A stretch of DNA of 64,000 nt from MFZZ01 sp964610165 (GCA_964610165.1 CAZSUZ010000001.1:1-64000), one strand, 5' to 3'. Positions 1 through 8,825 are shown, numbered from the stretch's first letter. The notes: generated from the sequence alone by a model not told the origin. Numbers and translations: made by a program.

Positions 1-452
1 ACATATACATGTGATCGAGAAATAAGAGGAGCATTTACTTCAAATCCAGGGTTTTCTGTTGTTGCACCAATTAAAACAATTGTTCCATCTTCAACTGCTG
101 GTAAAAAAGCATCTTGTTGACCTTTATTAAAGCGGTGAATTTCATCAACAAACAAAATAGTATCTGTTTTAAAAAATTCTTTTCGCTGGCGAGCTTGTGC
201 AATCACTTCGCGGACTTCTTTTACACCACTTGTTACGGCAGAAAAAGGAACAAATTCTGCATCCATACTTTCTGCAATTAATCGTGCTAGTGTTGTTTTC
301 CCAGATCCGGGTGGCCCCCATAAAATCATTGATGAAGCTTTCTTATTCTCTATCATACGACTAATTGGTTTTCCTGGTCCAATCAAATGTTTTTGTCCTA
401 TAAAATCTTCCAGTTTATTTGGACGAAGGATTTCTGCGAGTGGTTTGTCCAT
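1..452 (-). CDS. rarA: RarA/MgsA-type AAA+ recombination ATPase, 3' part cut by window edge
   Basis: The visible N-terminal ~150 residues match the replication-associated recombination protein A family, a clamp-loader-like AAA+ ATPase acting at stalled forks. Seen: the N-terminal LAEILRPNKLEDFIGQKHL segment, Walker A GPPGSGKTT, Walker B ILFVDEIHRF and the following FNKGQQDAFLP and GATTENP stretch that is characteristic of RarA. The C-terminal helical and tetramerisation parts lie outside the window. Two in-frame ATGs exist (461 and 452). I choose 452 because a TACAAT box sits 7 nt upstream of it, the spacing used by many other genes here, whereas the 461 ATG is part of that box. It is divergent from the membrane gene at 552. 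Confidence 0.93.
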   Translation of the reverse strand, partial: MDKPLAEILRPNKLEDFIGQKHLIGPGKPISRMIENKKASSMILWGPPGSGKTTLARLIAESMDAEFVPFSAVTSGVKEVREVIAQARQRKEFFKTDTILFVDEIHRFNKGQQDAFLPAVEDGTIVLIGATTENPGFEVNAPLISRSHVY

Positions 453-465
453 ACAGTCCATTGTA
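453..465 (-). promoter_or_regulatory. -10 box of leaderless rarA mRNA
   Basis: TACAAT at 465-460 preceded by TGA (extended -10), followed by 7 nt and the ATG at 452. No Shine-Dalgarno. It decides the start codon of rarA. Inference from the recurrent pattern in this window. Confidence 0.55.
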
Positions 466-539
466 TCACATCCTGTAGTAATTAAATTTAGTAAAACCGA
501 TAATGTAAGAAATAATATTGCAAAAAAATAAATTAATAC

Positions 540-551
540 TACACTTAAGGT
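540..551 (+). promoter_or_regulatory. -10 box 6 nt before start of membrane gene
   Basis: TACACT at 540-545 followed by TAAGGT and the ATG at 552. A transcript starting 7 nt after the box would begin at the ATG itself. Confidence 0.45.
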
Positions 552-1562
552 ATGGAACAAACTATTTCCCAATCAACCAGTACTAATTCTGATCTTGGTA
601 TCGAAACATTATTTAAAGCTGCTTTTGTAAGAACAAAAACACGTTTCCTAACATATTTCCTTACGTATGTTCTTTCGATTTTTATTTTTATAGGGGCATT
701 TTTAGCAATGGGACTGCTAGTTGGTATAAATATACTTATTGGAGCTATTGCTAATTCACAAGCCCTATCTATCTCCTTAGGTATTGTTTCTGCAATTGTA
801 GCAATGGCTGGACTTATTTTTGTTGGATGTTGGACTGGTTTAGCATATTTATATGCATTAGTTTCAGAAAAAAAGCTAGGAGTAATGGATATCTATAGAA
901 CGGTTAAACCATTAGTTTGGCCTTATTTTAAAGTATCAGTTATTACAACTCTTTTTCTTATTGGATTATTTCCAATTGGGATTCTGACTTTAGGGATTCT
1001 ATTTATTTTTTGGGCAATCTGGGGTATGTTTATGATGTTTGTTTTCCTTGATAAAAAAGAAACAGGTTTAAGAAATTTATTTATTAGTAAAGAGATTGTT
1101 AGTTCTAGGTTCTGGGGAATTTTGTTTAGAGCACTAATGATTTATGGATCATATATGGTTATTATCTTTTTATTAGGATCAGCAACTGGGAATAAAAATT
1201 CTGCAGGAGTTGGTACCTTTTTGATACCAATATTTGGCATTTTTGCTGGACCATATATTACTAGCTATTTTTATGAAATGTACAAAAGAATTCCTTCACC
1301 TAAAGAAGTTACCTCTAATACATTTTGGGTAGTGGTTTCTATTGTAGGTTGGGTATTATCGATTGGATTATCAATAGCCTTTTTTGCAGCTATCATTCAG
1401 GGTGCACAAGATGCAATAAAAAATGGAGAATTTGAAAAAAATTTGAAAATGATTCAAGAAGATTCAAAAAACACAGATCAATCTGATTATGATCAAGATA
1501 TGCAAGAACTAGAGGAAGAAATCGAAAAAATGATGGAATCCAATAAAACAGATCAAATCTGA
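552..1562 (+). CDS. Polytopic membrane protein, unknown function
   Basis: A 336-residue protein not recognised by family. Hydrophobic stretches at about 35-60, 68-105, 125-170, 190-215, 222-245 and 260-285 give roughly six to seven membrane segments. The C-terminal ~50 residues (about 290-336) are highly charged, rich in Glu/Asp/Lys/Gln, and probably a cytoplasmic coiled tail. The composition (Gly/Ile/Phe-rich helices, short loops) resembles the DUF975/GlyD-type membrane proteins seen in Gram-positive and candidate-phyla genomes, but I see no diagnostic motif. It is followed by two very small membrane genes at 1579 and 1730 on the same strand, probably co-transcribed. Confidence 0.8.
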   Translation: MEQTISQSTSTNSDLGIETLFKAAFVRTKTRFLTYFLTYVLSIFIFIGAFLAMGLLVGINILIGAIANSQALSISLGIVSAIVAMAGLIFVGCWTGLAYLYALVSEKKLGVMDIYRTVKPLVWPYFKVSVITTLFLIGLFPIGILTLGILFIFWAIWGMFMMFVFLDKKETGLRNLFISKEIVSSRFWGILFRALMIYGSYMVIIFLLGSATGNKNSAGVGTFLIPIFGIFAGPYITSYFYEMYKRIPSPKEVTSNTFWVVVSIVGWVLSIGLSIAFFAAIIQGAQDAIKNGEFEKNLKMIQEDSKNTDQSDYDQDMQELEEEIEKMMESNKTDQI

Positions 1563-1578
1563 TTGCTATAATAAAATA

Positions 1579-1728
1579 ATGCTATCTTTGTTTAATAAAC
1601 CAATCTTACGTAAAATGATGTCCATATTATGGATTGGACTTTTTGCATTTCTCATTGCTTTTGTAATTGATCAATATTATATTTACGATAAGAAGTGGTA
1701 TTTTATTTTAGAATTACTTGCAAATTAA
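1579..1728 (+). CDS. 49-aa single-span membrane peptide, unknown
   Basis: An open frame from ATG 1579 to TAA 1726-1728, beginning MLSLFNKPILRKMMSILWIG. It has a basic N-terminus, one hydrophobic helix (about residues 14-33) and a short aromatic tail ending LLAN. It starts 16 nt after the upstream membrane gene and ends one base before the ATG of the next gene at 1730, a coupling that supports it being real. No homologue recognised; function unknown. Confidence 0.5.
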   Translation: MLSLFNKPILRKMMSILWIGLFAFLIAFVIDQYYIYDKKWYFILELLAN

Positions 1729-1729
1729 T

Positions 1730-2032
1730 ATGATTTTTAGATTCGACAGATTTTTTTTAGATGAAAAAGATTTATTTATTTTCTTTTTTGGTACTTTCCT
1801 TGCTGTAAGTCACTTTCTAAATTTTTCTCTTGAGCCGTTTAGAATAGGTTCATTGCTTGTTCTTTTTTTCTTTTTAGTAATAACAAGAAGTATGATAAAT
1901 GCTATGCGTTTTGAAGCATATTTTTTTATTACATTATTTGGGCTTTTATTTTCTTTATTTCTTTCTCCATACGGAACAGCTATTTATCTTTTTATAGCAA
2001 TGCTTATTTATTTAAAGTGGGGAAGAGTTTAA
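1730..2032 (+). CDS. Small membrane protein, unknown
   Basis: A 100-residue protein starting MIFRFDRFFLDEKDLF at ATG 1730. A longer frame opens at TTG 1718 but overlaps the preceding small gene, so ATG 1730 is preferred. Three hydrophobic segments (about 13-33, 38-56, 62-95) fill most of the chain; the C-terminus is basic (KWGRV). No motif recognised. It is the last gene of the 552-2032 run and converges on the PBP gene at 2068, with only 35 bases between the stop codons. Confidence 0.7.
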   Translation: MIFRFDRFFLDEKDLFIFFFGTFLAVSHFLNFSLEPFRIGSLLVLFFFLVITRSMINAMRFEAYFFITLFGLLFSLFLSPYGTAIYLFIAMLIYLKWGRV

Positions 2033-2067
2033 TTAACTTCGTTGAGTGTTAAGCATTTATTCATGCA

Positions 2068-4296
2068 TTATTTAATTACTACTGTCTGTGGAGGTTCTTT
2101 GTCATGATTACAATCAACACAGTATTTATTAAACATGTCATACAATACGGTTTTTTCTTTCATTTCCACAGCAGGATTATTTGGATCTGGTAAATACTGA
2201 TCAGTATCTTTATTTACTGGTGTTTGTTCTTTTACAATTTTAGATGGAGTATTTGTATCTTTAATAAGATATTCAAAACGGGTTGGACAATTAAACCCTT
2301 CACCTTGTCGACTGGCTCGTGCACCTGTATCACTACATACTTGTACACCTTCTACATTTGGAGGTTTTACTAACTCTAAATTAGGTTGGTTTGCAAGTAA
2401 ATAAGTCATAACTCGATTCCAAACAGGCGAAGCGCCAGTTAAACCAGAAGCAACGCCCTGATTCATAGGTGTAAAGTCGTTGTTTCCTACCCATACTGCA
2501 ACTAAAAAGTTTGGTGAGTAGCCAATTGTCCAGTTATCTCGTAAATCATCTGTAGTGCCGGTTTTTACTGAAACAGATTTATTAGGAATCACAAGTTGAG
2601 AATTTGTGCCAAATGCAGCAGATCTTGCATTATTATCTTGAAGAATATGTGAAACAATATATGCTGCATCTTCTGAAATTGCTTTTTTACCACTCATTGC
2701 TAAATAATTTGGCAATTCCATAGGTTCCATAATTTTTTTTACAAAATTAGGGTCTTTATACTCATATAAAACTTTGCCATTTTTATCTTCTACTTTAAGA
2801 ACATAATTAAGCTTTTGAGGAGTACCACGGTTTGCAAGTGCAGAAAACGCTTGCGCCATTTCTGTCATAGGTACTTCACCTCCACCAAGAGTAAGAGATA
2901 ATCCATATTGTGTTGGATCTTTAAAAGAAGTAATCATGAAGGCTTCTGCTGAAGCAATAAATTCCTCAACACCATTATATGCAAGCATTTTAACAGCTGG
3001 AATATTATATGAATTAGCTAGTGCGTATCTTAGCTGAACTGGACCATGAAATCCACCATCATAATTTTTTGGACAATAACCTTTTGGTTGACCGGGTGAA
3101 GAAAAACAAGTCGGTATATCTAGAAACATAGTTGAAGCAGTTACTTTTTTACTATCTATACCAACAGCGTAATTAATAGGTTTTATAGAACTACCTGGTT
3201 GTCGTGTATTAGCGGTGGTAACGTTAAATGCTCCAGAGCCGGTGGCAAAATAATCAACGGATCCAACCATCGCTAAAATTTCACCAGTTGGTGGACGAGT
3301 TACAACTAATGCACCGTTTGTTACATTAAGGTTTTTAATTTCTTCAACTTCTTCAGCTAAAATTTTTTCAGCCTCTTCTTGCGTTGGTAGATCAAGTGTT
3401 GTTGTAACTTTTAATCCACCTTCTTCTAATTGTTGTAATCCATATTCTTTTTCGAGTAATTTTTTTACTTCAAATACAAAATGAGGAGCTTTTATAGCTA
3501 TATTTGGGGGTTCAACAACTATTGGTGTATTTGTTGCCTCATTATATTGTTGTTCGTTAATATACCCTTCATTTAACATACTTTTTAGAACAGCATCTCT
3601 TCGTATTTTTGCTAGTTCAGGATTAGATTGTGGTGAATATAAAGTTGGAGCTTGTGGTAAACCAGCCAAAAGAGCAGCTTCATGCAATTTTAATTGAGAT
3701 GCTGGTTTGTCATAATAATTTTTTGCTGCTTGTTGAATACCGTAAGAAGAACCACCATAAGGAACTTGGTTTAAATACATTTCTAAAATTTCTTCTTTAG
3801 AATAAATTTGTTCTGCCCAAACAGCAAGAATTATTTCTTTGGCTTTTCGTTGAATAGTTCGTTCCGGAGAAAGTAATGCACTTTTAATAAGCTGTTGAGT
3901 AATTGTAGATCCACCCTGTAAATTATTAGTCCTAAAAGAATCACGAACTGCACGAAGCATTCCAGAAAAAATAGAAATACCACCATGTTTATAAAAATCA
4001 CGATCTTCTATTGCAACGGTTGCTTGACCAACATAATCTGGTAATGCACTTAATTTTACTGGTGTTCTATTTTCATCTTTATAAACTTCATATAATAAAT
4101 TGCCATTTCTGTCGTAGATATGAGTAGAAAGAGGAACAGATTTGTAATCTTTCAAAGCATATGGGGTTGGTAATCCGTCAAAAATAAATAAATATGCGAG
4201 TGAAATAACACTAAGAATAATTACAAATAAAAAACCACCACCAAGGGTTAAAAATAAAGCTTTCTTTGATAGTTTTTTAAACTTAGGTTTTGTCAT
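2068..4296 (-). CDS. Class A penicillin-binding protein (PBP1A-type)
   Basis: A bifunctional peptidoglycan polymerase: GT51 glycosyltransferase plus transpeptidase, anchored outside the membrane. Residues 13-38 form the single N-terminal membrane helix. GT51 motifs: catalytic Glu97 in AIEDRDFY, GGSTITQQL (128-136), and the KEIILAVWAEQ helix. Transpeptidase motifs: Ser369-x-x-Lys372 in GSSIK, Ser429-Tyr-Asn, and Lys578-Thr-Gly. The length of 742 residues is normal. The C-terminal tail after about 660 contains several cysteines (VCSDTG, NCPTR, KYCVDCNH) that could form disulfides or bind metal, and has no PASTA domain. A paralogue with a long N-terminal extension is at 52891-55422. A TAATAT box lies 8 nt before the ATG. 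Confidence 0.95.
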   Translation of the reverse strand: MTKPKFKKLSKKALFLTLGGGFLFVIILSVISLAYLFIFDGLPTPYALKDYKSVPLSTHIYDRNGNLLYEVYKDENRTPVKLSALPDYVGQATVAIEDRDFYKHGGISIFSGMLRAVRDSFRTNNLQGGSTITQQLIKSALLSPERTIQRKAKEIILAVWAEQIYSKEEILEMYLNQVPYGGSSYGIQQAAKNYYDKPASQLKLHEAALLAGLPQAPTLYSPQSNPELAKIRRDAVLKSMLNEGYINEQQYNEATNTPIVVEPPNIAIKAPHFVFEVKKLLEKEYGLQQLEEGGLKVTTTLDLPTQEEAEKILAEEVEEIKNLNVTNGALVVTRPPTGEILAMVGSVDYFATGSGAFNVTTANTRQPGSSIKPINYAVGIDSKKVTASTMFLDIPTCFSSPGQPKGYCPKNYDGGFHGPVQLRYALANSYNIPAVKMLAYNGVEEFIASAEAFMITSFKDPTQYGLSLTLGGGEVPMTEMAQAFSALANRGTPQKLNYVLKVEDKNGKVLYEYKDPNFVKKIMEPMELPNYLAMSGKKAISEDAAYIVSHILQDNNARSAAFGTNSQLVIPNKSVSVKTGTTDDLRDNWTIGYSPNFLVAVWVGNNDFTPMNQGVASGLTGASPVWNRVMTYLLANQPNLELVKPPNVEGVQVCSDTGARASRQGEGFNCPTRFEYLIKDTNTPSKIVKEQTPVNKDTDQYLPDPNNPAVEMKEKTVLYDMFNKYCVDCNHDKEPPQTVVIK

Positions 4297-4310
4297 GGTT
4301 TCTTATATTA
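4297..4310 (-). promoter_or_regulatory. -10 box before PBP gene
   Basis: TAATAT at 4310-4305, 8 nt before the ATG at 4296; no Shine-Dalgarno. A TATAAT overlaps it further upstream. Confidence 0.4.
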
Positions 4311-4334
4311 TACATATAATAAGAATACATTCTA

Positions 4335-5741
4335 TTATGGTAGTCTTGGGAAAAGAGGTGTTACTTTTTCAATCCTGCCACTGGTTGATTTCATAATCTT
4401 TTCAGCAGTTTCTGGCATAAATGGTTTTAGTTCCCATGCAATAAGTTGTAGTTTCTTTAACCATTCAATTAAATCGTTACCACGTTCTTGTGCTGTTTTT
4501 TTCCAGGGTTCTTTTACGTTAATTTCTTTATTCATCTCTTTAATAGAATCCCATACTTGTTCAAGCGCACCATTAAAATTAAAAGAAATAATATTATCTG
4601 TAATTTCTTTACGAGGATAAATTTCAGAGTTTGTATTTGTGATATTATCTGTGCTGGCGAGTGTTGTAACACGAGAAATTAAATTTCCCAGTTCATTCGC
4701 TAAATCTGCTTCATATAACTGTTTCATTCGTTCATACGAAAAATCTCCATCATCTAAGCTTGGAATTTCTCGCAATAAATAGTAACGAACAGCATCTGTT
4801 CCATAGGTTGCCACTAATGAAAATGGATCGACAACATTACCTAACGATTTACTCATTTTTTGACCATTCATTGTAATAAACCCATGAATAAATATTTGTT
4901 TTGAAGGTGGTAGTTGTGCAGACATAAGCATTGCTTGCCACATTGCAGATTGTTGTCGCAAATTGTCTTTTCCAGCAACCTGAATTCCTGGCCAATAATC
5001 TGTAAAGTCTTTGTCGTTATCTGGCCAGCCAAGTGTAGAAATATAATTTACTAATGCATCAAACCAAACATACATAACATGTTCATCATCTCCGGGAACT
5101 GGAACTCCCCAAGACATTTTAGTTTTTAATCGAGATATACTAAAATCTTCTAACCCTTTTTCTACAAAGTTTTTAATTTCTTCCAAACGATACGAAGGCT
5201 TTACAAAATCTGGATTTTCTTTGTACAACTGTAACAGTTGTTGTTGATATTTTGAGAATTTAAAAAAATAGTTTTCTTCGTTTATAAGCTCTAATTCACG
5301 ATTCGGATGAAGTGGACACCTTCCATCTACTAATTCAGACTCAGTTTTTGCAAGCTCACAGCCAACACAATATTTAATTTGATAATTTTTTTTATAGATA
5401 TCACCATTTTCTAAACAGCTTGTCCAAAATGTTTGTGCAGCTTTTTTATGATGTTCATCAGTTGTTCGAATAAAGTTTGTATAACTTAAATTGAGTGCTT
5501 CTTTTAATTTTTGAAATCTTGCAGCATAAGAATCTACATATTGCTTTGGATCTTGACCTTTTTCTGTAGCATTCTGATAAATTTTTGCTCCATGTTCATC
5601 TGTTCCTGTATTAAAAATTACTTCATGTCCTGCTAATCGTTGTGCACGAGCCCAAGTATCTGCTTGTACAATCTCAAGAGCAAATCCAATATGTGGATCA
5701 GCATTGACATAGGGTAAAGTGGTTGTTAAATATTTTTTCAT
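4335..5741 (-). CDS. metG: Methionyl-tRNA synthetase
   Basis: Charges tRNA-Met with methionine. Class I signature HIGH appears as HIGF in YVNADPHIGFALEIVQAD near the N-terminus; KMSKS is intact in GQKMSKSLGNV. The connective-peptide zinc knuckle keeps CVGCE and a single Cys in GRCPLHPNR, a reduced one-knuckle arrangement. Length 468 indicates the core enzyme without the C-terminal EMAP/OB tRNA-binding domain found in ~650-residue versions. The ATG overlaps the stop of the upstream membrane gene (TAATG), so the two are translationally coupled. Confidence 0.97.
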   Translation of the reverse strand: MKKYLTTTLPYVNADPHIGFALEIVQADTWARAQRLAGHEVIFNTGTDEHGAKIYQNATEKGQDPKQYVDSYAARFQKLKEALNLSYTNFIRTTDEHHKKAAQTFWTSCLENGDIYKKNYQIKYCVGCELAKTESELVDGRCPLHPNRELELINEENYFFKFSKYQQQLLQLYKENPDFVKPSYRLEEIKNFVEKGLEDFSISRLKTKMSWGVPVPGDDEHVMYVWFDALVNYISTLGWPDNDKDFTDYWPGIQVAGKDNLRQQSAMWQAMLMSAQLPPSKQIFIHGFITMNGQKMSKSLGNVVDPFSLVATYGTDAVRYYLLREIPSLDDGDFSYERMKQLYEADLANELGNLISRVTTLASTDNITNTNSEIYPRKEITDNIISFNFNGALEQVWDSIKEMNKEINVKEPWKKTAQERGNDLIEWLKKLQLIAWELKPFMPETAEKIMKSTSGRIEKVTPLFPRLP

Positions 5742-6157
5742 TATTGTTTTATGTTAAATAATGTTGACAGACCTATTATAAACGATAGAAGTACCAATGC
5801 ATTAATAAGATCAAATCCGATAAAGTAACTCATTAAAAGAAATATGAGTATGAATAGTGTAGAGAATACGTGAATTTTTTTTCCAAAGTAAGATGTAATT
5901 ATAGAAAAAATACTTGTTAGTAATAAAATAAAGGGAACTACGGCGATTGGGCTACTTGGCGGAATATAATAAATCCATCCTATAGCGCTTAATACTAAAA
6001 TTGAGAGTAAAACTAATGTATTGTCTCTAAAAAAGTTTTTTGTTCCTCTATTTGAGTTGTGTTTTGTGTGTGGTGTTCGAATTAAGGTCAATCCCTCCTC
6101 TGGATTATCTTTTTTATGCCCTTTTTTGTCTATTGAAATGTTACCTAATGATTGCAT
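5741..6157 (-). CDS. Small membrane protein coupled to metG, unknown
   Basis: A 138-residue protein with a hydrophilic, Lys/His/Asn-rich N-terminal third (about 1-45) and four hydrophobic segments in the remainder (about 47-64, 67-88, 93-112, 115-135). No family recognised. The stop codon shares one A with the metG start (TAATG), so the two genes form a two-gene operon transcribed from a TACAAT box just before ATG 6157. The coupling says nothing certain about function. Confidence 0.7.
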   Translation of the reverse strand: MQSLGNISIDKKGHKKDNPEEGLTLIRTPHTKHNSNRGTKNFFRDNTLVLLSILVLSAIGWIYYIPPSSPIAVVPFILLLTSIFSIITSYFGKKIHVFSTLFILIFLLMSYFIGFDLINALVLLSFIIGLSTLFNIKQ

Positions 6158-6168
6158 AGTTAATTGTA
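6158..6168 (-). promoter_or_regulatory. -10 box of the small-membrane-gene/metG operon
   Basis: TACAAT at 6168-6163, 5 nt before ATG 6157. No Shine-Dalgarno. Confidence 0.5.
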
Positions 6169-6194
6169 CTCTTGAAACTTACGATATTATCTAT

Positions 6195-6209
6195 TATAAT
6201 CTCTAAATC
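6195..6209 (+). promoter_or_regulatory. rpsO -10 box
   Basis: Perfect TATAAT at 6195-6200, 9 nt before the rpsO ATG; predicted transcript start about 3 nt before the ATG. Confidence 0.55.
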
Positions 6210-6485
6210 ATGGCACAAAATCAACTACCAGAAAATAAACAAGAAATTATCGAAATGTTTGCACAGAAAGATGGCGACACAGGTTCTCCAGAAGTGCAAG
6301 TAGCTCTTTTGACTTTCAAAATTCAAAGACTTACTAATCATTTAGAGGGTAATAAAAAAGATAATCACTCCCGTCGTGGTCTTTTAAAAGTAATTGCAAA
6401 AAGACGACGTATTCTTAACTATCTTCAAAAATTAGATGAAGCCCGATATAAAGAGCTCATTGAAAAATTAGGTCTTAAGAAATAA
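6210..6485 (+). CDS. rpsO: 30S ribosomal protein S15
   Basis: 91 residues, the usual S15 length. Seen: DTGSPEVQVALLTFKIQRLT, the 16S rRNA-binding DNHSRRGLLKVIAKRRRILNYL and the C-terminal YKELIEKLGLKK. S15 binds the 16S rRNA central domain early in 30S assembly. It precedes pnp, the classic rpsO-pnp gene pair, but with an unusually structured 160-nt gap between them. Confidence 0.98.
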   Translation: MAQNQLPENKQEIIEMFAQKDGDTGSPEVQVALLTFKIQRLTNHLEGNKKDNHSRRGLLKVIAKRRRILNYLQKLDEARYKELIEKLGLKK

Positions 6486-6510
6486 TAGCTAATTATTTAT
6501 TATTAATTTA

Positions 6511-6637
6511 GTGAGTAGAGTAGAACGAAATAGCACAAGAATTGTCATCTTAACTTATTTTAAAGATATTAGGTGTAATACTTTGAAACAAGCCAAGATG
6601 GCAACTGCCTTTTACTCTTTCGCATATAGTCTCTCAC
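6511..6637 (+). ncRNA. Three-tier structured RNA in the rpsO-pnp gap
   Basis: Read by eye, the segment folds into one long interrupted hairpin. Outer tier: GTGAG 6511-6515 with CTCAC 6633-6637, AGA 6517-6519 with TCT 6630-6632, and CGAAA 6526-6530 with TTTCG 6618-6622. Middle tier: TTGTCATCTT 6542-6551 with AAGATGGCAA 6595-6604 (ten pairs, one G-U). Apical tier: 6558-6565 with 6581-6588, a bulged A6566, then TATTA 6567-6571 with TAATA 6576-6580 closing a GGTG loop. In Escherichia coli the pnp leader also forms long duplexes that are cut by RNase III and PNPase for autoregulation; an equivalent role here is inference. It could instead protect the rpsO 3' end. There is no U-tract, so it is not a classical terminator. 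Confidence 0.7.
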
Positions 6638-6641
6638 GTGA

Positions 6642-6653
6642 TATATTTTGTAT
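6642..6653 (+). promoter_or_regulatory. -10 box of a possible leaderless pnp transcript
   Basis: TATATT at 6642-6647 and 6 nt to ATG 6654. It sits directly after the structured RNA, so pnp could be made either from the rpsO read-through transcript or as a leaderless mRNA. Confidence 0.4.
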
Positions 6654-8774
6654 ATGATGAAATTTCATGAAGAATCCATTGATATTAATGGACAAAAACT
6701 AACCCTACAGTTTGGTAAATTAGCCAAAGCTGCAACCACATCTGTTTTCGCAACACTCGGTGAAACAAGTGTTTTGGTCACTGTAACAGCAGGAAAACTT
6801 CGAGATGATTTGGATTATTTTCCACTTCAAGTTGAATATGTTGAAAGACTGTATGCTGGTGGCATTATTAAAGGATCTCGTTGGGTAAAACGTGAAGGTA
6901 AACCAACAGATGAAGCAATTCTTAAAGGTCGTATCATTGATCGTTCAATTCGTCCTTTATTTCCAAAAAGTTACAAAAGAGATGTACAGATTATTATTAC
7001 ATTGATGCAGGTTGATGGAGAAAATGATCCAGAAATTCTTGCTTCAATTGCAACATCTGCCGCAGTTCATGTATCTTCTATTCCTTGGAAAGGTCCACTT
7101 AGTACACTTCGTATGGGATATGTCCCTGCAGAAAATGGTGGAAAAGGATCGTTTGTTGTAAATCCAAGACCAGAAGAAAAACAATATTCAACACTTGATT
7201 TAGTTGCAACAACATCTAAAGATAAAGTATTGATGATTGAAACAGAAGGTGAAGAAGTAGAAGAAGAAATTTTTAAACAAGCATTAAAAGAAATTAAAAA
7301 AGCAAATGCACCAATTATTGATTTTATTGAAGGAATTCGTAAACAAATTGGTCTTCCAAAAGAAGAAGTTTCTGAACATGTTGTTGATGAAAAACTTGAA
7401 AAGCTTATAAAAACAGACTACAAAGCAGAAATTGATGGCATTATTGAAGAAATTGCAGCAAAAGAATCTGGAAGTAGTGTAAAAATGCAAGAATTAGTTA
7501 AAACAATTGTAGAAAAAGTTGGTGAAGAATTTGATGAAAAAACAATTACTTCAGCAGTTGACTACATTTACAAAAAAACTATCTGTGCAAACACAATTGA
7601 AACTAAAAAACGTGTAGATGGACGTGCATTAGATGAAATTCGTCCACTATCTGCAGAAGTTGGTATTTTATCTCGAACTCATGGAACAGGCTTGTTTCAA
7701 AGAGGAGATACACAAGTACTTTCTATTGCAACACTTGCTGGACCAAGTATGGGACAGTTTATTGAAAGTCCAGAAGGCCAGGAAGAAAAGACATATATTC
7801 ATCATTATAATTTTCCTCCATATTCTGTAGGAGAAACTGGAAGAATTGGATCTGTTTCACGTCGTGAAATTGGTCACGGTGCACTTGCTGAAAAAGCAAT
7901 TGAACCTGTCCTTCCATCTGCAAAAGAATTTCCATACACAATTCGTGTTGTTTCAGAAGTGTTAGGATCAAATGGTTCAACATCAATGGCTTCAACATGT
8001 GGATCATCACTTGCGCTTATGCATGCTGGTGTACCAATTAAATCTCATGTGGCTGGTATTGCAATGGGAATCATGACAAAATCAGATTCTGAATATGCAA
8101 TTCTTACAGATATTATGGGAATTGAAGATTTTTCTGGAGAAATGGATTTTAAAGTTACAGGAACAGAAAAAGGTATTACAGCAGTACAATTGGATGTAAA
8201 AAATGCAGGACTTACAGATGAAATGGTTTCAGAAACAATTGATGCAGCAAAGAAAGCAAGAATGACAGTTCTTGAGGTTATGAATAAGGTAATAGCAGAA
8301 CCTCGTAAAGAAGTTTCTGAACACGCACCAAAAGTTATGGTCATTTCAATTCCTCAAGAAAAAATTGGTGAAGTTATTGGTTCCGGTGGTAAAACCATTA
8401 AAGGTCTTATTACAAAAACTGATACAGACATTAATATTGATGAAGAAGGAAATGTAACAATAACTGGTATTAAGAAAGAAAATGTAGAACGAGCAATCGG
8501 TATGATTGATGCCATGACACGAGAAGTAGAAATGGGTGAAGAATTTGAAGGAGAAGTAAAAAGAATTCTTCCATTTGGAGCATTTGTAGAAGTTCTTCCA
8601 GGAAAAGAAGGCATGGTTCATGTCTCAAAAATGGGAGCAGGATTTGTAAAGAATCCAGCAGATGTAGTTCAAGTTGGACAAGTTGTAAAAGTACGAGTCA
8701 TTCAGATTGACCCACAAGGTCGTATAAATCTTGAAATGATGAATACTAAACGTGACGAATCGAGACCAGAATAA
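6654..8774 (+). CDS. pnp: Polyribonucleotide nucleotidyltransferase (PNPase)
   Basis: Phosphorolytic 3'-5' exoribonuclease of the RNA degradosome. Domains in order: first RNase PH core (about 10-210), linking helical domain, second catalytic RNase PH core (about 310-540, with FQRGDTQVLS and GSNGSTSMASTCG), KH domain with IGSGGKTIKGL (about 575-630) and S1 domain with GEVKRILPFGAFVEVLPGKEG (about 640-700). Length ~706 is standard. Start: two adjacent ATGs (6654, 6657); 6654 fits the upstream TATATT spacing. The gene ends at a strong intrinsic terminator. Confidence 0.97.
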   Translation: MMKFHEESIDINGQKLTLQFGKLAKAATTSVFATLGETSVLVTVTAGKLRDDLDYFPLQVEYVERLYAGGIIKGSRWVKREGKPTDEAILKGRIIDRSIRPLFPKSYKRDVQIIITLMQVDGENDPEILASIATSAAVHVSSIPWKGPLSTLRMGYVPAENGGKGSFVVNPRPEEKQYSTLDLVATTSKDKVLMIETEGEEVEEEIFKQALKEIKKANAPIIDFIEGIRKQIGLPKEEVSEHVVDEKLEKLIKTDYKAEIDGIIEEIAAKESGSSVKMQELVKTIVEKVGEEFDEKTITSAVDYIYKKTICANTIETKKRVDGRALDEIRPLSAEVGILSRTHGTGLFQRGDTQVLSIATLAGPSMGQFIESPEGQEEKTYIHHYNFPPYSVGETGRIGSVSRREIGHGALAEKAIEPVLPSAKEFPYTIRVVSEVLGSNGSTSMASTCGSSLALMHAGVPIKSHVAGIAMGIMTKSDSEYAILTDIMGIEDFSGEMDFKVTGTEKGITAVQLDVKNAGLTDEMVSETIDAAKKARMTVLEVMNKVIAEPRKEVSEHAPKVMVISIPQEKIGEVIGSGGKTIKGLITKTDTDINIDEEGNVTITGIKKENVERAIGMIDAMTREVEMGEEFEGEVKRILPFGAFVEVLPGKEGMVHVSKMGAGFVKNPADVVQVGQVVKVRVIQIDPQGRINLEMMNTKRDESRPE

Positions 8775-8790
8775 TTACGTTATAAATAAA

Positions 8791-8825
8791 AAAGACCAGA
8801 GACTAAACACTCTGGTCTTTTTTTT
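8791..8825 (+). terminator. Intrinsic terminator after pnp
   Basis: Eleven-bp stem, arms AAAGACCAGAG (8791-8801) and CTCTGGTCTTT (8810-8820), 8-nt loop, continuing into a T-run to 8825. Confidence 0.9.

Noticed and set aside
7284..8621. Several open frames on the minus strand inside pnp
   Set aside because: They are antisense or out-of-frame shadows of a well-supported PNPase; no promoter, Shine-Dalgarno or family match.
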